NCBI GenBank assembly: GCA_946410475.1
Contig: CAMKAM010000015.1
Span: 1-17,895, forward strand
Length of the DNA: 17,895 nt
Source of the DNA: an uncultured Bacillota bacterium
Lineage (GTDB): Bacteria > Bacillota > Clostridia > Peptostreptococcales > Anaerovoracaceae
Reading direction: 5' to 3'
Part shown: one piece after another, positions 8,352-17,000 of the stretch
How the letters are laid out: the number at the start of each line of letters is the position of its first letter
How positions within the stretch are numbered: position 1 is the first letter of the stretch
The notes under the pieces: generated by a model
Seen by the model: only the letters and a program-made list of their open reading frames with translations
Database searches by the model: none
What the model was told of the DNA's origin: nothing
Translations under genes and position numbers: made by a program

Positions 8352-10298
8352 ATGAGTACTATTAGCACTGTTATTTTTCTCATTGGATTTCCGTTGCTAG
8401 TGGCGATAGCTCTTTTAATACTCAAATCTGACGCGGCGAGGGATATAATCGTCAAGGTTGCTGCGGTCGCTATTATCGCAGCCTCGATCCTTCTTGTCGT
8501 GCAGCAGTTCGGTAGCGGCGGCGAATACTTTGAAATAAAGGCCGCTGAGACTATCGGCAAAATAATGATGGTATGCGAGGTATGTCTTGCTATCATCATT
8601 GTTGTGCTTGGCTGCAAGTACAAGAGATTCCTTGCTCCGGTGTTTGCTATCATACAGACACCGCTGATGATTTGGTTTGAGCTGTCCAAGGGCCATCACA
8701 TCGCGGTAAACAACCCGATGTACATCGACCGCCTTTCGATGATCATGGTCCTCATCATCGGAATCGTAGGAAGCCTTATCACGGTCTATGCGATCGGATA
8801 CATGAAAGACTTCCAGCATCATCAGAAAGAAGGCGTACCCGACAGAAGACCTTGGTTCTTCTTCCTTATGTTCCTGTTCCTGTCAGCGATGTTCGGACTC
8901 GTAATGTCCAACAACCTGATCTGGATGTACTTCTTCTGGGAGATCACATCGCTCTGTTCGTACTTCCTCATCGGATACAACGGACTCTTCCACACAAAGG
9001 AGAACGAGGACAAAGTTGCTACAAGAAACGCATTCAGAGCGCTGGTCATGAACCTGTTCGGCGGTCTTGGATTCGTTATCGGCATCATCCTGCTTGGAAC
9101 ATACTATGAAACACTCGAGCTCTCCACGATGATCACGATCGGCGCTATGGGCTACAGCGTTGTTGCTCCGGCCATATTCCTGGCATTTGCGGGCATCACG
9201 AAGGCTGCCCAGATGCCGTTCAACAGCTGGCTGCTCGGCGCTATGGTAGCTCCGACACCTACATCGGCTCTGCTCCACTCGTCAACGATGGTCAAAGCCG
9301 GCGTATTCCTGATCATCAAGCTGGCTCCGGTACTCGGCTGGAACGTAGCCGGTATCATGGTAATGATGGTCGGTGGCGTCACCTTCCTCCTGGCTTCCTT
9401 CGCTGCTATCTCGCAGACGAACGCCAAGAAGGTACTCGCTTACTCGACTGTTGCAAACCTCGGACTGATCGTAGCCTGCGGCGGCGTCGGCACAGCCGAA
9501 GCTGTATGGGCAGGCATCATGCTGATCATCTTCCACGCTGTTACAAAGTCTCTGCTGTTCCTGTGCGTTGGTACTGCTGAACATCAGATCGGCAGCCGTG
9601 ACATCGAGGATATGGACGGTCTGTTCGAAAGACTGCCGAAACTGGCAGCATTCATGCTGATCGGTATCGCGGGCATGTTCCTCGCTCCGTTCGGTATGCT
9701 CATCTCGAAATGGGCAACAATGGTTTCATTCGTTGATTCAAACAATATCCTTCTGGTAGTCATCATCTGCTTCGGATCTGCTGCGACTGCCTTCTACTGG
9801 ACAAAGTGGATGGGCAAACTGTCGGCAACGATGGCAGGCAGAGAGAACATCCAGAAGAACGTACACGGAGAAGAGACATTCGTACACGCTACTCTGGCAA
9901 CACTTACTGTCATTGTATGTCTCGGATTCCCGTTCATCTCAAGCGCTCTTCTGGTACCGTATCTGGAAGGAAACTTTGGAAGTGTTGATACGCTCGCACT
10001 GTCGGCTAACAACATGGTCATCCTTTGCATCATGGTAGCTGTACTCGTGCTCCTGTTCGCTTTCTTCTTCGGAAAGACGAACAAGAAGATCGTACCTCTC
10101 TATATGGCTGGTTACAACATGGGCGACGACCTCACATTCATGAACGCTATGAAGGGTGAGACAGCTGTATCCCTGAGAAACTGGTACATGGAGAGCTACT
10201 TCGGTGAATTCAAGATGAACGTTATCGGCGTTATCGCTACATCGATAATAATCGTAGCGACAGTCGGCATCGTGATCGGTACGTTAGGAGGTATGTAG
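8352..10298 (+). CDS. echA: Energy-converting hydrogenase subunit EchA (NuoL/MrpA-like ion pump)
   Basis: EchA is the large integral-membrane ion-translocating subunit of Ech hydrogenase, homologous to complex I NuoL and Mrp antiporters. The 648-residue protein is almost entirely hydrophobic helices. Proton-channel residues conserved with NuoL are visible: the glutamate in MYFFWEITSLCSYFLIGY, the lysine in ITKAAQMPFNSWL, the TM7-8 region APTPTSALLHSSTMVKAGV, the lysines in NAKKVLAYSTVANLG and FHAVTKSLLFL, and the late-helix lysine in LISKWATM. AGGAGG 5 bases upstream and the promoter at 8274-8302 support the start. It is first of six ech genes. A NuoL assignment is rejected because echE encodes a hydrogenase large subunit and no other nuo genes are present. 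Confidence 0.93.
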   Translation: MSTISTVIFLIGFPLLVAIALLILKSDAARDIIVKVAAVAIIAASILLVVQQFGSGGEYFEIKAAETIGKIMMVCEVCLAIIIVVLGCKYKRFLAPVFAIIQTPLMIWFELSKGHHIAVNNPMYIDRLSMIMVLIIGIVGSLITVYAIGYMKDFQHHQKEGVPDRRPWFFFLMFLFLSAMFGLVMSNNLIWMYFFWEITSLCSYFLIGYNGLFHTKENEDKVATRNAFRALVMNLFGGLGFVIGIILLGTYYETLELSTMITIGAMGYSVVAPAIFLAFAGITKAAQMPFNSWLLGAMVAPTPTSALLHSSTMVKAGVFLIIKLAPVLGWNVAGIMVMMVGGVTFLLASFAAISQTNAKKVLAYSTVANLGLIVACGGVGTAEAVWAGIMLIIFHAVTKSLLFLCVGTAEHQIGSRDIEDMDGLFERLPKLAAFMLIGIAGMFLAPFGMLISKWATMVSFVDSNNILLVVIICFGSAATAFYWTKWMGKLSATMAGRENIQKNVHGEETFVHATLATLTVIVCLGFPFISSALLVPYLEGNFGSVDTLALSANNMVILCIMVAVLVLLFAFFFGKTNKKIVPLYMAGYNMGDDLTFMNAMKGETAVSLRNWYMESYFGEFKMNVIGVIATSIIIVATVGIVIGTLGGM

Positions 10299-10300
10299 AC

Positions 10301-11167
10301 ATGGTAAAAGTGATTATAGCTGTTATCGCGTACATCATCCTTGCTCCGATCGTAGGCGGATTCCTCGCGGGTCTTGACAGAAAGATCACTGCAAGGATGC
10401 AGGGCAGAGTAGGACCTCCGGTCCTCCAGCCGTTCTATGATGTTCTTAAGCTCCTTGAGAAGGAGAGCATCACAGTAAACAGAGTACAGGACTTCTATGT
10501 AATGTGCTTCTTCATATTCGTTATCGTCACAGGATGCTTCTTCTTTGCAGGAGAGAACCTGCTGCTCGTAATGTTCACACTGACACTTGCCAGCGTGTTC
10601 CTGATCGTAGCTGCTTTCTCCTCGAACTCGCCTTATGCTGAGGTCGGTGCAGAGAGAGAACTTCTGCAGATGCTCGCATATGAGCCGATGGTGCTCATCA
10701 CATGCGTTGGCTTCTACATGTTCACAGGAAGCTTCGAAGTCGGACAGATCATGCTGTCGACAAAGATGCCGTTCCCGTATCTGATCGGTATCTTCCTGGG
10801 CTTCATATTCATCCTGACGATAAAGTTCAGAAAATCACCGTTTGACCTCTCGATGTCGCACCACGCACATCAGGAACTCGTTGCAGGTCTGAAGACAGAG
10901 TTCTCCGGTAAGACACTCGCTATGCTCGAGGCTGCTCACTGGTATGAGAACGTCTTCCTGCTCGGTATGGTCTTCCTGTTCTTCGTGAACGGAACATGGT
11001 GGGGATACGTTATTGGTATAGTTGATGTCCTTCTTACATATTTCCTCGAAATATTGATCGACAACAGCTTTGCGAGAATGAAGTGGCAGGTAGCTATCAA
11101 CTCGTCATGGATCGTAGCGGTCGTGCTGGGTACAGTCAACCTGTTCATGCTCATGTTCGTACGCTAA
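10301..11167 (+). CDS. echB: Energy-converting hydrogenase subunit EchB (NuoH/HycD-like membrane anchor)
   Basis: EchB anchors the hydrophilic arm of Ech in the membrane and links electron transfer to EchA, as NuoH does in complex I. The 288-residue protein has about eight hydrophobic segments. NuoH/HycD family motifs are DRKITARMQGRVGPP followed by LQPFYDVLKLL, AEVGAERELLQMLAYEP with the conserved acidic residues, and RKSPFDLSMSHHAHQELV followed by GLKTEFSGK, very like formate hydrogenlyase HycD. It starts two bases after the echA stop codon, with GGAGG at 10287-10291 lying inside the end of echA. Confidence 0.93.
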   Translation: MVKVIIAVIAYIILAPIVGGFLAGLDRKITARMQGRVGPPVLQPFYDVLKLLEKESITVNRVQDFYVMCFFIFVIVTGCFFFAGENLLLVMFTLTLASVFLIVAAFSSNSPYAEVGAERELLQMLAYEPMVLITCVGFYMFTGSFEVGQIMLSTKMPFPYLIGIFLGFIFILTIKFRKSPFDLSMSHHAHQELVAGLKTEFSGKTLAMLEAAHWYENVFLLGMVFLFFVNGTWWGYVIGIVDVLLTYFLEILIDNSFARMKWQVAINSSWIVAVVLGTVNLFMLMFVR

Positions 11168-11179
11168 GGAGGTGCAGGA

Positions 11180-11689
11180 ATGTCATATATAACAAAATCA
11201 CCCTGGGTCATCCATTATGACGGATCGAGCTGCAACGGTTGTGACATTGAAGTTCTGGCATGCCTCATGCCCATGTACGACGTTGAGCGCTTCGGTATCA
11301 TCAATACCGGTAACCCGAAACACGCTGACGTTTTCCTGGTAACAGGATCCGTCAACGAACAGAACAAGAACGTTGTTAAGCAGATCTACGAGCAGATGCC
11401 CGAACCGAAAGTCGTAGTTGCTATCGGTATCTGCGCATGCAACGGCGGAATATTCAAAGAGTGCTATAACATCCTCGGTGGCGTTGACACAGTGATCCCT
11501 GTTGACGCTTACGTTCCGGGATGCGCTGCAAGACCTGAAGCCATCATCGACGCTGTAGTCACAGGACTCGGCATCCTTGAGCAGAAGCGTCAGGCTCTGG
11601 CCAACGGCGAGCTCCTCAAAGAGCCCGAACCGGAAGCTGCAGTAGCTGCTCCTGAGGAGGCTGCTGAAGAAGGAAAGGAGGAAGCGTAA
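11180..11689 (+). CDS. echC: Ech hydrogenase small subunit EchC (NuoB-like)
   Basis: EchC is the small subunit that holds the [4Fe-4S] cluster closest to the NiFe centre, homologous to NuoB/PSST. Four cluster ligands are visible: C18 and C21 in SSCNGCD, C85 in GICAC, and C115 in VPGCAARP. After the conserved core ends near GILEQKRQAL the protein continues for about 30 residues rich in Ala, Glu and Pro, a low-complexity acidic tail to residue 169. AGGAGG at 11167-11172 supports the ATG. The stop codon overlaps the echD start by one base (TAATG). Confidence 0.93.
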   Translation: MSYITKSPWVIHYDGSSCNGCDIEVLACLMPMYDVERFGIINTGNPKHADVFLVTGSVNEQNKNVVKQIYEQMPEPKVVVAIGICACNGGIFKECYNILGGVDTVIPVDAYVPGCAARPEAIIDAVVTGLGILEQKRQALANGELLKEPEPEAAVAAPEEAAEEGKEEA

Positions 11690-12048
11690 TGAGTGAGAAG
11701 AAATATGCTATTCAGGACATTCAGAACATTGCTGCCTCTGAGCTTCTTGAAAGAGTAAGAAAACTTAAAGAGGATGGTTACAGATTCTCACAGGCTTGTG
11801 CCATGAACAGAGAATACGGACAGGACCTCCTGTACTCGTTCGACAAGGACCACATCCTGCTGAATCTGAAAGTAAAAGTAAACGAAGGTGAAGAAGTCGA
11901 AAGTATCACAGGCGAGTACTGGCCGGCATTCATCTATGAGAACGAGATGCACGATCTGTTCGGCATCAAGTTCCTGCACAATGCTCTTGATTACAACGGC
12001 AACTTCTTCGTTACAGCTGAACCTACTCCATGGAATCCAAAGAAGTAA
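11689..12048 (+). CDS. echD: Ech hydrogenase subunit EchD (NuoC-like)
   Basis: EchD is a small soluble subunit homologous to the 30-kDa NuoC of complex I that packs against the large subunit. The 119-residue protein ends with the diagnostic NuoC-family region YENEMHDLFGIKFL and then a short NFFVTAEPTPWNP. The N-terminal part is poorly conserved in this family. It is translationally coupled to echC by TAATG, with AGGAGG at 11676-11681. I see no metal-binding motif. Position between C and E in an ordered ech operon strengthens the call. Confidence 0.9.
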   Translation: MSEKKYAIQDIQNIAASELLERVRKLKEDGYRFSQACAMNREYGQDLLYSFDKDHILLNLKVKVNEGEEVESITGEYWPAFIYENEMHDLFGIKFLHNALDYNGNFFVTAEPTPWNPKK

Positions 12049-12066
12049 GGAAAGGAAGGTAATATC

Positions 12067-13158
12067 ATGGGAAAAAGAACTATAATACCTTTCGGACCCC
12101 AGCACCCTGTACTTCCGGAACCGGTCCATCTTGACCTGGTTATCGAAGACGAGAAGGTAGTTGAAGCCATTCCTTCTATCGGATTTATCCATAGAGGACT
12201 GGAAAAGCTGGTGGAAAAGAAAGAATACCCCGAGATGGTATATGTCATCGAAAGAATCTGCGGTATCTGCAGTTTCGGACATGGCTGGGGATACTGTGCT
12301 GCGGCTGAAGGCGCTATGGGCGTTGAGATCCCGGACAGAGCAGAATTCCTGAGAACGATCTGGCACGAACTGAGCAGGGTACACAGCCATCTGCTGTGGC
12401 TCGGACTCCTGGCTGACGGCTTCGGTTTCGAAAGTCTGTTCAACCACTGCTGGAGAGTAAGAGAGACTATTCTCGACATATTCGAAGAAACAACAGGCGG
12501 AAGAGTTATCTTCTCAGTCTGCAAAGTAGGCGGCGTCCGCAAGGACATCGATGCTGACACACTGAAGAAGATCGCTGATACGCTCGAAAACATCAAGGCT
12601 GACATCAAGTCGCTCACAGACGTATTCCTTGATGATGTATCTGTAAAGAACAGACTGGTCGGCGTTGGTTACCTCTCGAAGCAGGATGCTATCGATCTTT
12701 GTACTGTAGGTCCGATGGCAAGAGCATCCGGCATCAACCAGGATCTCAGATTCAACGGTCACGGCAAATACCTCGAAGTAGGATTCACACCGTGCATTGA
12801 AGAGCAGGGCGACTGCTATGCAAGATGTAAAGTAAGAATCCGCGAGATCTTCGAATCTATCGGCATCATCCAGCGCTGCATCGAAGCAATTCCGGAAGGC
12901 GCTATCGATGTACCTGTCAAGGGCAAGTTCACAGGCGAATTCATCACAAGGATGGAGCAGCCCAGAGGCGAGGCCGTTTACTATGCTAAGGCCTTCGATC
13001 CGGGCAAGGAGACGAATTATCTCGAAAGAATGAGAGTCAGGACACCAACCAACATGAACATCCCGGCTATGGTCAAGACACTGCAGGGATGCGATCTGGC
13101 AGACGTTCCGATGCTCGTTCTGACGATTGACCCATGCATCAGCTGTACAGAAAGGTAG
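12067..13158 (+). CDS. echE: Ech [NiFe] hydrogenase large subunit EchE
   Basis: EchE is the catalytic subunit with the NiFe active site; it reduces protons to H2 with electrons from ferredoxin, or the reverse. The N-terminal L1 motif is RICGICSFGH, with C65, C68 and H72. The C-terminal L2 motif is DPCISCTER, with C357 and C360. Both CxxC pairs are present, so nickel binding is expected and the NuoD alternative is excluded. The 363-residue protein stops right after the arginine of L2. It therefore has no C-terminal propeptide of the kind a maturation protease removes in HycE, consistent with what is known of Methanosarcina EchE and Rhodospirillum CooH. GGAAGG at 12054-12059 supports the start. 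Confidence 0.96.
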   Translation: MGKRTIIPFGPQHPVLPEPVHLDLVIEDEKVVEAIPSIGFIHRGLEKLVEKKEYPEMVYVIERICGICSFGHGWGYCAAAEGAMGVEIPDRAEFLRTIWHELSRVHSHLLWLGLLADGFGFESLFNHCWRVRETILDIFEETTGGRVIFSVCKVGGVRKDIDADTLKKIADTLENIKADIKSLTDVFLDDVSVKNRLVGVGYLSKQDAIDLCTVGPMARASGINQDLRFNGHGKYLEVGFTPCIEEQGDCYARCKVRIREIFESIGIIQRCIEAIPEGAIDVPVKGKFTGEFITRMEQPRGEAVYYAKAFDPGKETNYLERMRVRTPTNMNIPAMVKTLQGCDLADVPMLVLTIDPCISCTER

Positions 13159-13168
13159 GTGAGAGAGA

Positions 13169-13738
13169 ATGGCAGTATTCAAAATGGCAAAAGTTGTTTT
13201 AAACAGATTGTTCCAGAAGCCGGCTACTCTCATGTACCCTGTAGTACCGAGAGAATGGACAGAGAGAACTAGAGGACACATCGACATCGACGTAGATCAG
13301 TGCATCAAGTGCGGTATCTGCGCCAGAAAGTGCCCGACGAACGCTATCACGGTTGACAGAGACGCCAGCACATGGGAGATCCAGAGGATGCAGTGCATCC
13401 AGTGCGGCTGCTGCGCCGAGGTATGCCCGAAGAAGTGCCTCTCAATGGCTCCTGAGTATACAACACCGAACACGATCAAAGTTGTTGACAAGTTCGATAT
13501 CCCGGTCAAGGAAAAACCGGCTCCGAAGGCTGCTCCGGCAGACGGCGCTACTTCCGGTGAAGACGGACTCAAGTGCAACACTGAAGAGTGTGTATATTGC
13601 GGACTGTGCGCTAAGACCTGCCCGGTCGGTGCGATCACGGTCGACAGAGGAGAGAAGAAGTGGGAAGTCGACAAAGACACATGCGTACAGTGTGGTGCCT
13701 GCGTAGACAAATGCCCCAAGAAGTGCTTGTCACTTTAA
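13169..13738 (+). CDS. echF: Ech hydrogenase ferredoxin-like subunit EchF with four [4Fe-4S] motifs
   Basis: EchF takes electrons from soluble ferredoxin and passes them to EchC and EchE. The N-terminus (MAVFKMAKVVLNRLFQKPAT) looks like the NuoI/EchF membrane-proximal segment. Four CxxCxxCxxxCP motifs follow: C45/48/51/55, C76/79/82/86, C141/144/147/151 and C172/175/178/182. Residues 43-93 and 139-189 are 27/51 identical by my alignment, joined by a Pro/Ala/Lys-rich linker (about 111-133). Methanosarcina EchF has only two clusters, so the second domain is extra. It starts 10 bases after echE and ends at the operon terminator. A fused ferredoxin partner is the alternative description of the second domain. 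Confidence 0.93.
   Translation: MAVFKMAKVVLNRLFQKPATLMYPVVPREWTERTRGHIDIDVDQCIKCGICARKCPTNAITVDRDASTWEIQRMQCIQCGCCAEVCPKKCLSMAPEYTTPNTIKVVDKFDIPVKEKPAPKAAPADGATSGEDGLKCNTEECVYCGLCAKTCPVGAITVDRGEKKWEVDKDTCVQCGACVDKCPKKCLSL
13295..13735 (+). repeat. Tandem 2x[4Fe-4S] domain duplication inside echF
   Basis: The two units are 13295-13447 and 13583-13735, each encoding 51 residues with identical cysteine spacing (31 residues between first and second cluster motifs) and the shared endings AITVDR and CPKKCLS. The linker between them is 45 residues. The units differ at many third codon positions, so this is not a recent DNA duplication or an assembly artefact. Confidence 0.9.
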
Positions 13739-13754
13739 TTGATCCTAAAATGTC

Positions 13755-13784
13755 AAAGCTGCGGCCCGTCAGGGCCGCAGTTTT
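13755..13784 (+). terminator. Intrinsic terminator of the ech operon
   Basis: CTGCGGCCC (13759-13767) pairs perfectly with GGGCCGCAG (13772-13780) around a GTCA tetraloop, followed by TTTT. The A-rich 5' flank can also pair with the T-run. It begins 17 bases after the echF stop codon. Confidence 0.93.
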
Positions 13785-13930
13785 ATATTGCGATTTAATA
13801 TGAAGGAAAGTTATGAACCGCTTTATGAAATCAAAATAGTCTGAAAAATTCGCAGTTTTATACCAATAATAATAGAATAATAATGATATGTAATGGGAAT
13901 CATACTGAATTCTAAAAAATATTGCTGATA
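13785..13930. other. AT-rich intergenic stretch with minor repeats, no gene seen
   Basis: I see no coding potential on either strand in this part of the 356-base echF-nifJ gap. It holds a short inverted repeat ATATT/AATAT (13785-13789 and 13797-13801) and a tandem AATAATAATAG/AATAATAATG-type repeat near 13865-13886. There is also a second copy at 13851-13862 of CGCAGTTTTATA, which first occurs at 13776-13787 in the terminator tail. The A/T tracts may aid promoter activity downstream. Confidence 0.5.
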
Positions 13931-13948
13931 AACACAAAAACTTGTGTT
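13931..13948 (+). promoter_or_regulatory. Perfect 18-bp palindrome overlapping the nifJ -35 box
   Basis: AACACAA (13931-13937) and TTGTGTT (13942-13948) are perfect inverted repeats around AAAC. The right arm overlaps the first two bases of the -35 box at 13947, a typical position for an operator that controls RNA polymerase binding. Length and symmetry suit a dimeric regulator. It is not the Rex consensus, whose outer bases are TTGTG...CACAA. Confidence 0.6.
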
Positions 13949-13975
13949 GACTAGGATATGAAAACGCGTTATCAT
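13947..13975 (+). promoter_or_regulatory. SigA-type promoter of nifJ
   Basis: TTGACT (13947-13952) and TATCAT (13970-13975) are separated by exactly 17 bases. Transcription should begin near 13982, leaving a leader of about 113 nt before the ATG at 14095. With the terminator at 13755-13784 this makes nifJ a separate transcript from ech. Confidence 0.8.
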
Positions 13976-13981
13976 GCTCAT

Positions 13982-14094
13982 GGTGCAGACTGTCACATCG
14001 TCTTGCGCTGAAATACTAACGTGTTAAAATTAAAACATATAACAAGTTTAGGCGTGGTCCCGGCAGTCAGGAGCCGGGAAGAATTGGAGGAATC
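13982..14094 (+). promoter_or_regulatory. Structured 5' leader of nifJ
   Basis: The leader has a GC-rich hairpin just before the ribosome binding site: TCCCGGC (14058-14064) pairs with GCCGGGA (14073-14079) around an 8-base loop. GGAGG follows at 14086-14090. A weaker 5' stem pairs GCAGAC (13985-13990) with GTCTTGC (14000-14006), with one bulged base. GTGTTAAAATTAAAACAT (14021-14038) is a loose palindrome. I recognise no known riboswitch class. The hairpin could stabilise the mRNA or tune translation. Confidence 0.5.
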
Positions 14095-17000
14095 ATGGCT
14101 AAAACAATGAAAACTATGGACGGCAACACAGCTGCGGGATATATCTCGTACGCATTCACAGATGTTGCTGCTATCTACCCCATCACACCGTCGTCACCGA
14201 TGGCTGAGGTCGTCGATGATATGGCTGCGCATGGTACAAAGAACATCTTCGGACAGGAAGTAAAGGTAGTAGAGATGCAGTCCGAAGCAGGCGCTGCAGG
14301 TGCTGTACACGGATCGCTGCAGGCAGGCGCGCTCACAACGACATACACTGCTTCTCAGGGTCTGCTCCTCATGATCCCGAACATGTACAAGATCGCCGGC
14401 GAATTCCTTCCGTGCGTATTCCACGTATCGGCAAGAACACTCGCTGCTCACGCTCTTTGTATCTTCGGTGACCATTCTGACGTCATGGCTTGCCGTCAGA
14501 CAGGATTCGCTCTGCTGTGCTCCAGCTCCGTACAGGAAGTAATGGATCTGGGCGGCGTTGCTCACCTTTCGGCTATCAAGAGCAGAGTACCGTTCCTGCA
14601 CTTCTTCGATGGATTCAGAACATCGCATGAGATCCAGAAGATCGAAGTTATCGATCATGCGGATATCGCTAAACTCGTAGATATGGATGCAGTAAACGAA
14701 TTCAGAGCAAGAGCTCTCAATCCGGAGCATCCGGTAGTCCGCGGAACAGCTCAGAACCCGGATATCTTCTTCCAGGCTCGTGAAGCAGGTCAGCCGTTCT
14801 ATGATCAGGTACCGGCTGTCGTAGAAGAGTATATGCAGAAGGTTGGAGAGCTGACAGGAAGACACTACAAACTGTTCGACTATGTCGGAGCTGCTGACGC
14901 TGAGTACGTCATCGTAGCAATGGGTTCCGTCTGCGAAACTATCGAAGAGACGATCAACGTTCTCCTCGCTAAGGGCGAGAAGGTCGGTCTCCTGAAGGTA
15001 AGACTTTACAGACCGTGGTCCGCTAAGCACTTCCTCGCAGTTATGCCTGAGACAGTCAAGAAGATCGCTGTTCTCGACAGAACTAAAGAGCCGGGTGCTG
15101 AAGGCGATCCGCTGTACCTCGATATCAGAAACATGTACTTCGACATCGAGAACGCTCCGAAGATCTATGCAGGAAGATATGGTCTTGGTTCGAACGACAC
15201 GACACCGGGACAGATCGTTGCTGTATATGAGAACATCAAGAAGGACGAGCCGAAGGATCACTTCACGATCGGTATCGTTGACGACGTCAACAACAGCTCG
15301 CTCGAGACAGTCGACATCGCAACTGAGCCGGAAGGCACAGTAAGATGCAAGTTCTGGGGACTCGGTTCCGACGGTACTGTTGGCGCTAACAAGCAGGCCA
15401 TCAAGATCATCGGCGACGAGACAGATCTGTATGCTCAGGGTTACTTCTCCTACGACTCCAAGAAGTCTGGCGGTATCACAGTATCCCACCTGAGATTCGG
15501 AAAGAACAAGATCCAGTCGACATACCTCATCAACGAGGCTGACTTCGTAGCTTGCCACAACCAGGCATATGTACATCAGTATGACGTACTCAAGGGTCTG
15601 AAGAAGGGCGGCACATTCCTTCTGAACTGCATCTGGTCGGATGAAGAGCTCAACGAGCACCTTCCGGCTGCAATGAAGCAGTACATCGCTAAGAACGACA
15701 TCAAGTTCTACACACTGAACGCTACAAAGATCGCTCGTGAGATCGGACTCGGCAACAGGATCAACATGATCATGCAGTCCGCGTTCTTCAAACTCGCGAA
15801 CGTAATTCCTGTAGACGAAGCAGTTGACTACCTGAAGAAGTCCATCGTCAAGACATACGGACTCAAGGGTGAAAAGATAGTAAACATGAACCACCAGGCT
15901 GTAGACGCAGGCCTCGATTCGGCTCACCTCGTAGAGGTACCGGCTGACTGGGCTGACGCTGTCGACGCTGAAGGCGAAAAGAAAGAACTTCCGGAGTTCA
16001 TCGAGAACATCCTCGTACCGATGAACGCTCAGAAGGGCGACGATCTTCCGTCGAGCGCTTTCAAGGGCATCGAAGACGGTACATTCCCGTCGGGAACAGC
16101 TGCTTATGAGAAGCGCGGCGTAGCCGTAACAGTTCCTGAGTGGGACGCAGAGAAATGTATCCAGTGCAACCAGTGCTCGTTCATCTGCCCGCACGCTACG
16201 ATCAGACCGGTCCTGCTGAACGCTGAAGAAGCAGCAGCTGCTCCGGAAGGATTCGGCGCTGTACAGGCTAAGGGCAAGGGCCTCGAAGATTATCAGTACA
16301 AGATGCAGGTATCGCCGCTCGACTGCCTCGGATGCGGAAACTGCGCAGACATCTGCCCGGTCAAGGCTCTCGAGATGAAGCCGCTCGACACTCAGGAAGC
16401 AGAAGCTGACAACTGGGAGTTCGCTATGAAGACTCCGGTCAAGGACGATCTCATGGACAAGGCTACAGTAAAGGGCAGCCAGTTCGCGAAACCGTACTTT
16501 GAATTCTCCGGCGCATGCGCAGGCTGCGGCGAGACACCGTACATCAAGGTCGTTACACAGCTGTTCGGCGAGAGAATGATGATCGCCAACGCTACAGGAT
16601 GCTCGTCCATCTGGGGCGCTTCCGCTCCGTCGATGCCGTACTGCAAGGACGAGAACGGCAGAGGTCCTTCGTGGGGCAACTCGCTGTTCGAGGACAACGC
16701 TGAGTACGGACTCGGTATGGCTTCCGCTGTAGAGCAGATGAGAGCAAGGATCGAAAGCTGCATGACAGAGCTCGTTGCTGCAACAGCTAACGAAGACGTC
16801 AAGGCTGCTTGCCAGCTGTGGCTCGACAACATGAACAACGGCGACGAGTCCATGGCTATCGCTGAAAAGGTCAAAGCTGCTCTTGAAGGCGCTGCTCTTG
16901 AAGGAAAAGAAAAAGAACTTGCAGACGCTATCATGGATAAGAAAGACTGGCTCGTCAAGAAGTCGATCTGGTGCCTCGGCGGTGACGGATGGGCTTACGA

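Noticed and set aside
8352..13738. Complex I (nuo) fragment
   Set aside because: Gene order L-H-B-C-D-I and subunit similarity could suggest it, but EchE has both NiFe-binding CxxC motifs, which NuoD lacks, and other nuo genes are missing.
8352..13738. Mbh, Mrp-type or formate hydrogenlyase (Hyc) operon
   Set aside because: There are exactly six genes in ech order, with no Mrp antiporter subunits, no formate dehydrogenase and no HycB- or HycA-like genes.
13974..14027. Possible leader peptide before nifJ (MLMVQTVTSSCAEILTC or the shorter form from 13980)
   Set aside because: The first ATG overlaps the -10 box and the second precedes or coincides with the predicted start site; there is no ribosome binding site, and the codon run gives no clear attenuation signal.
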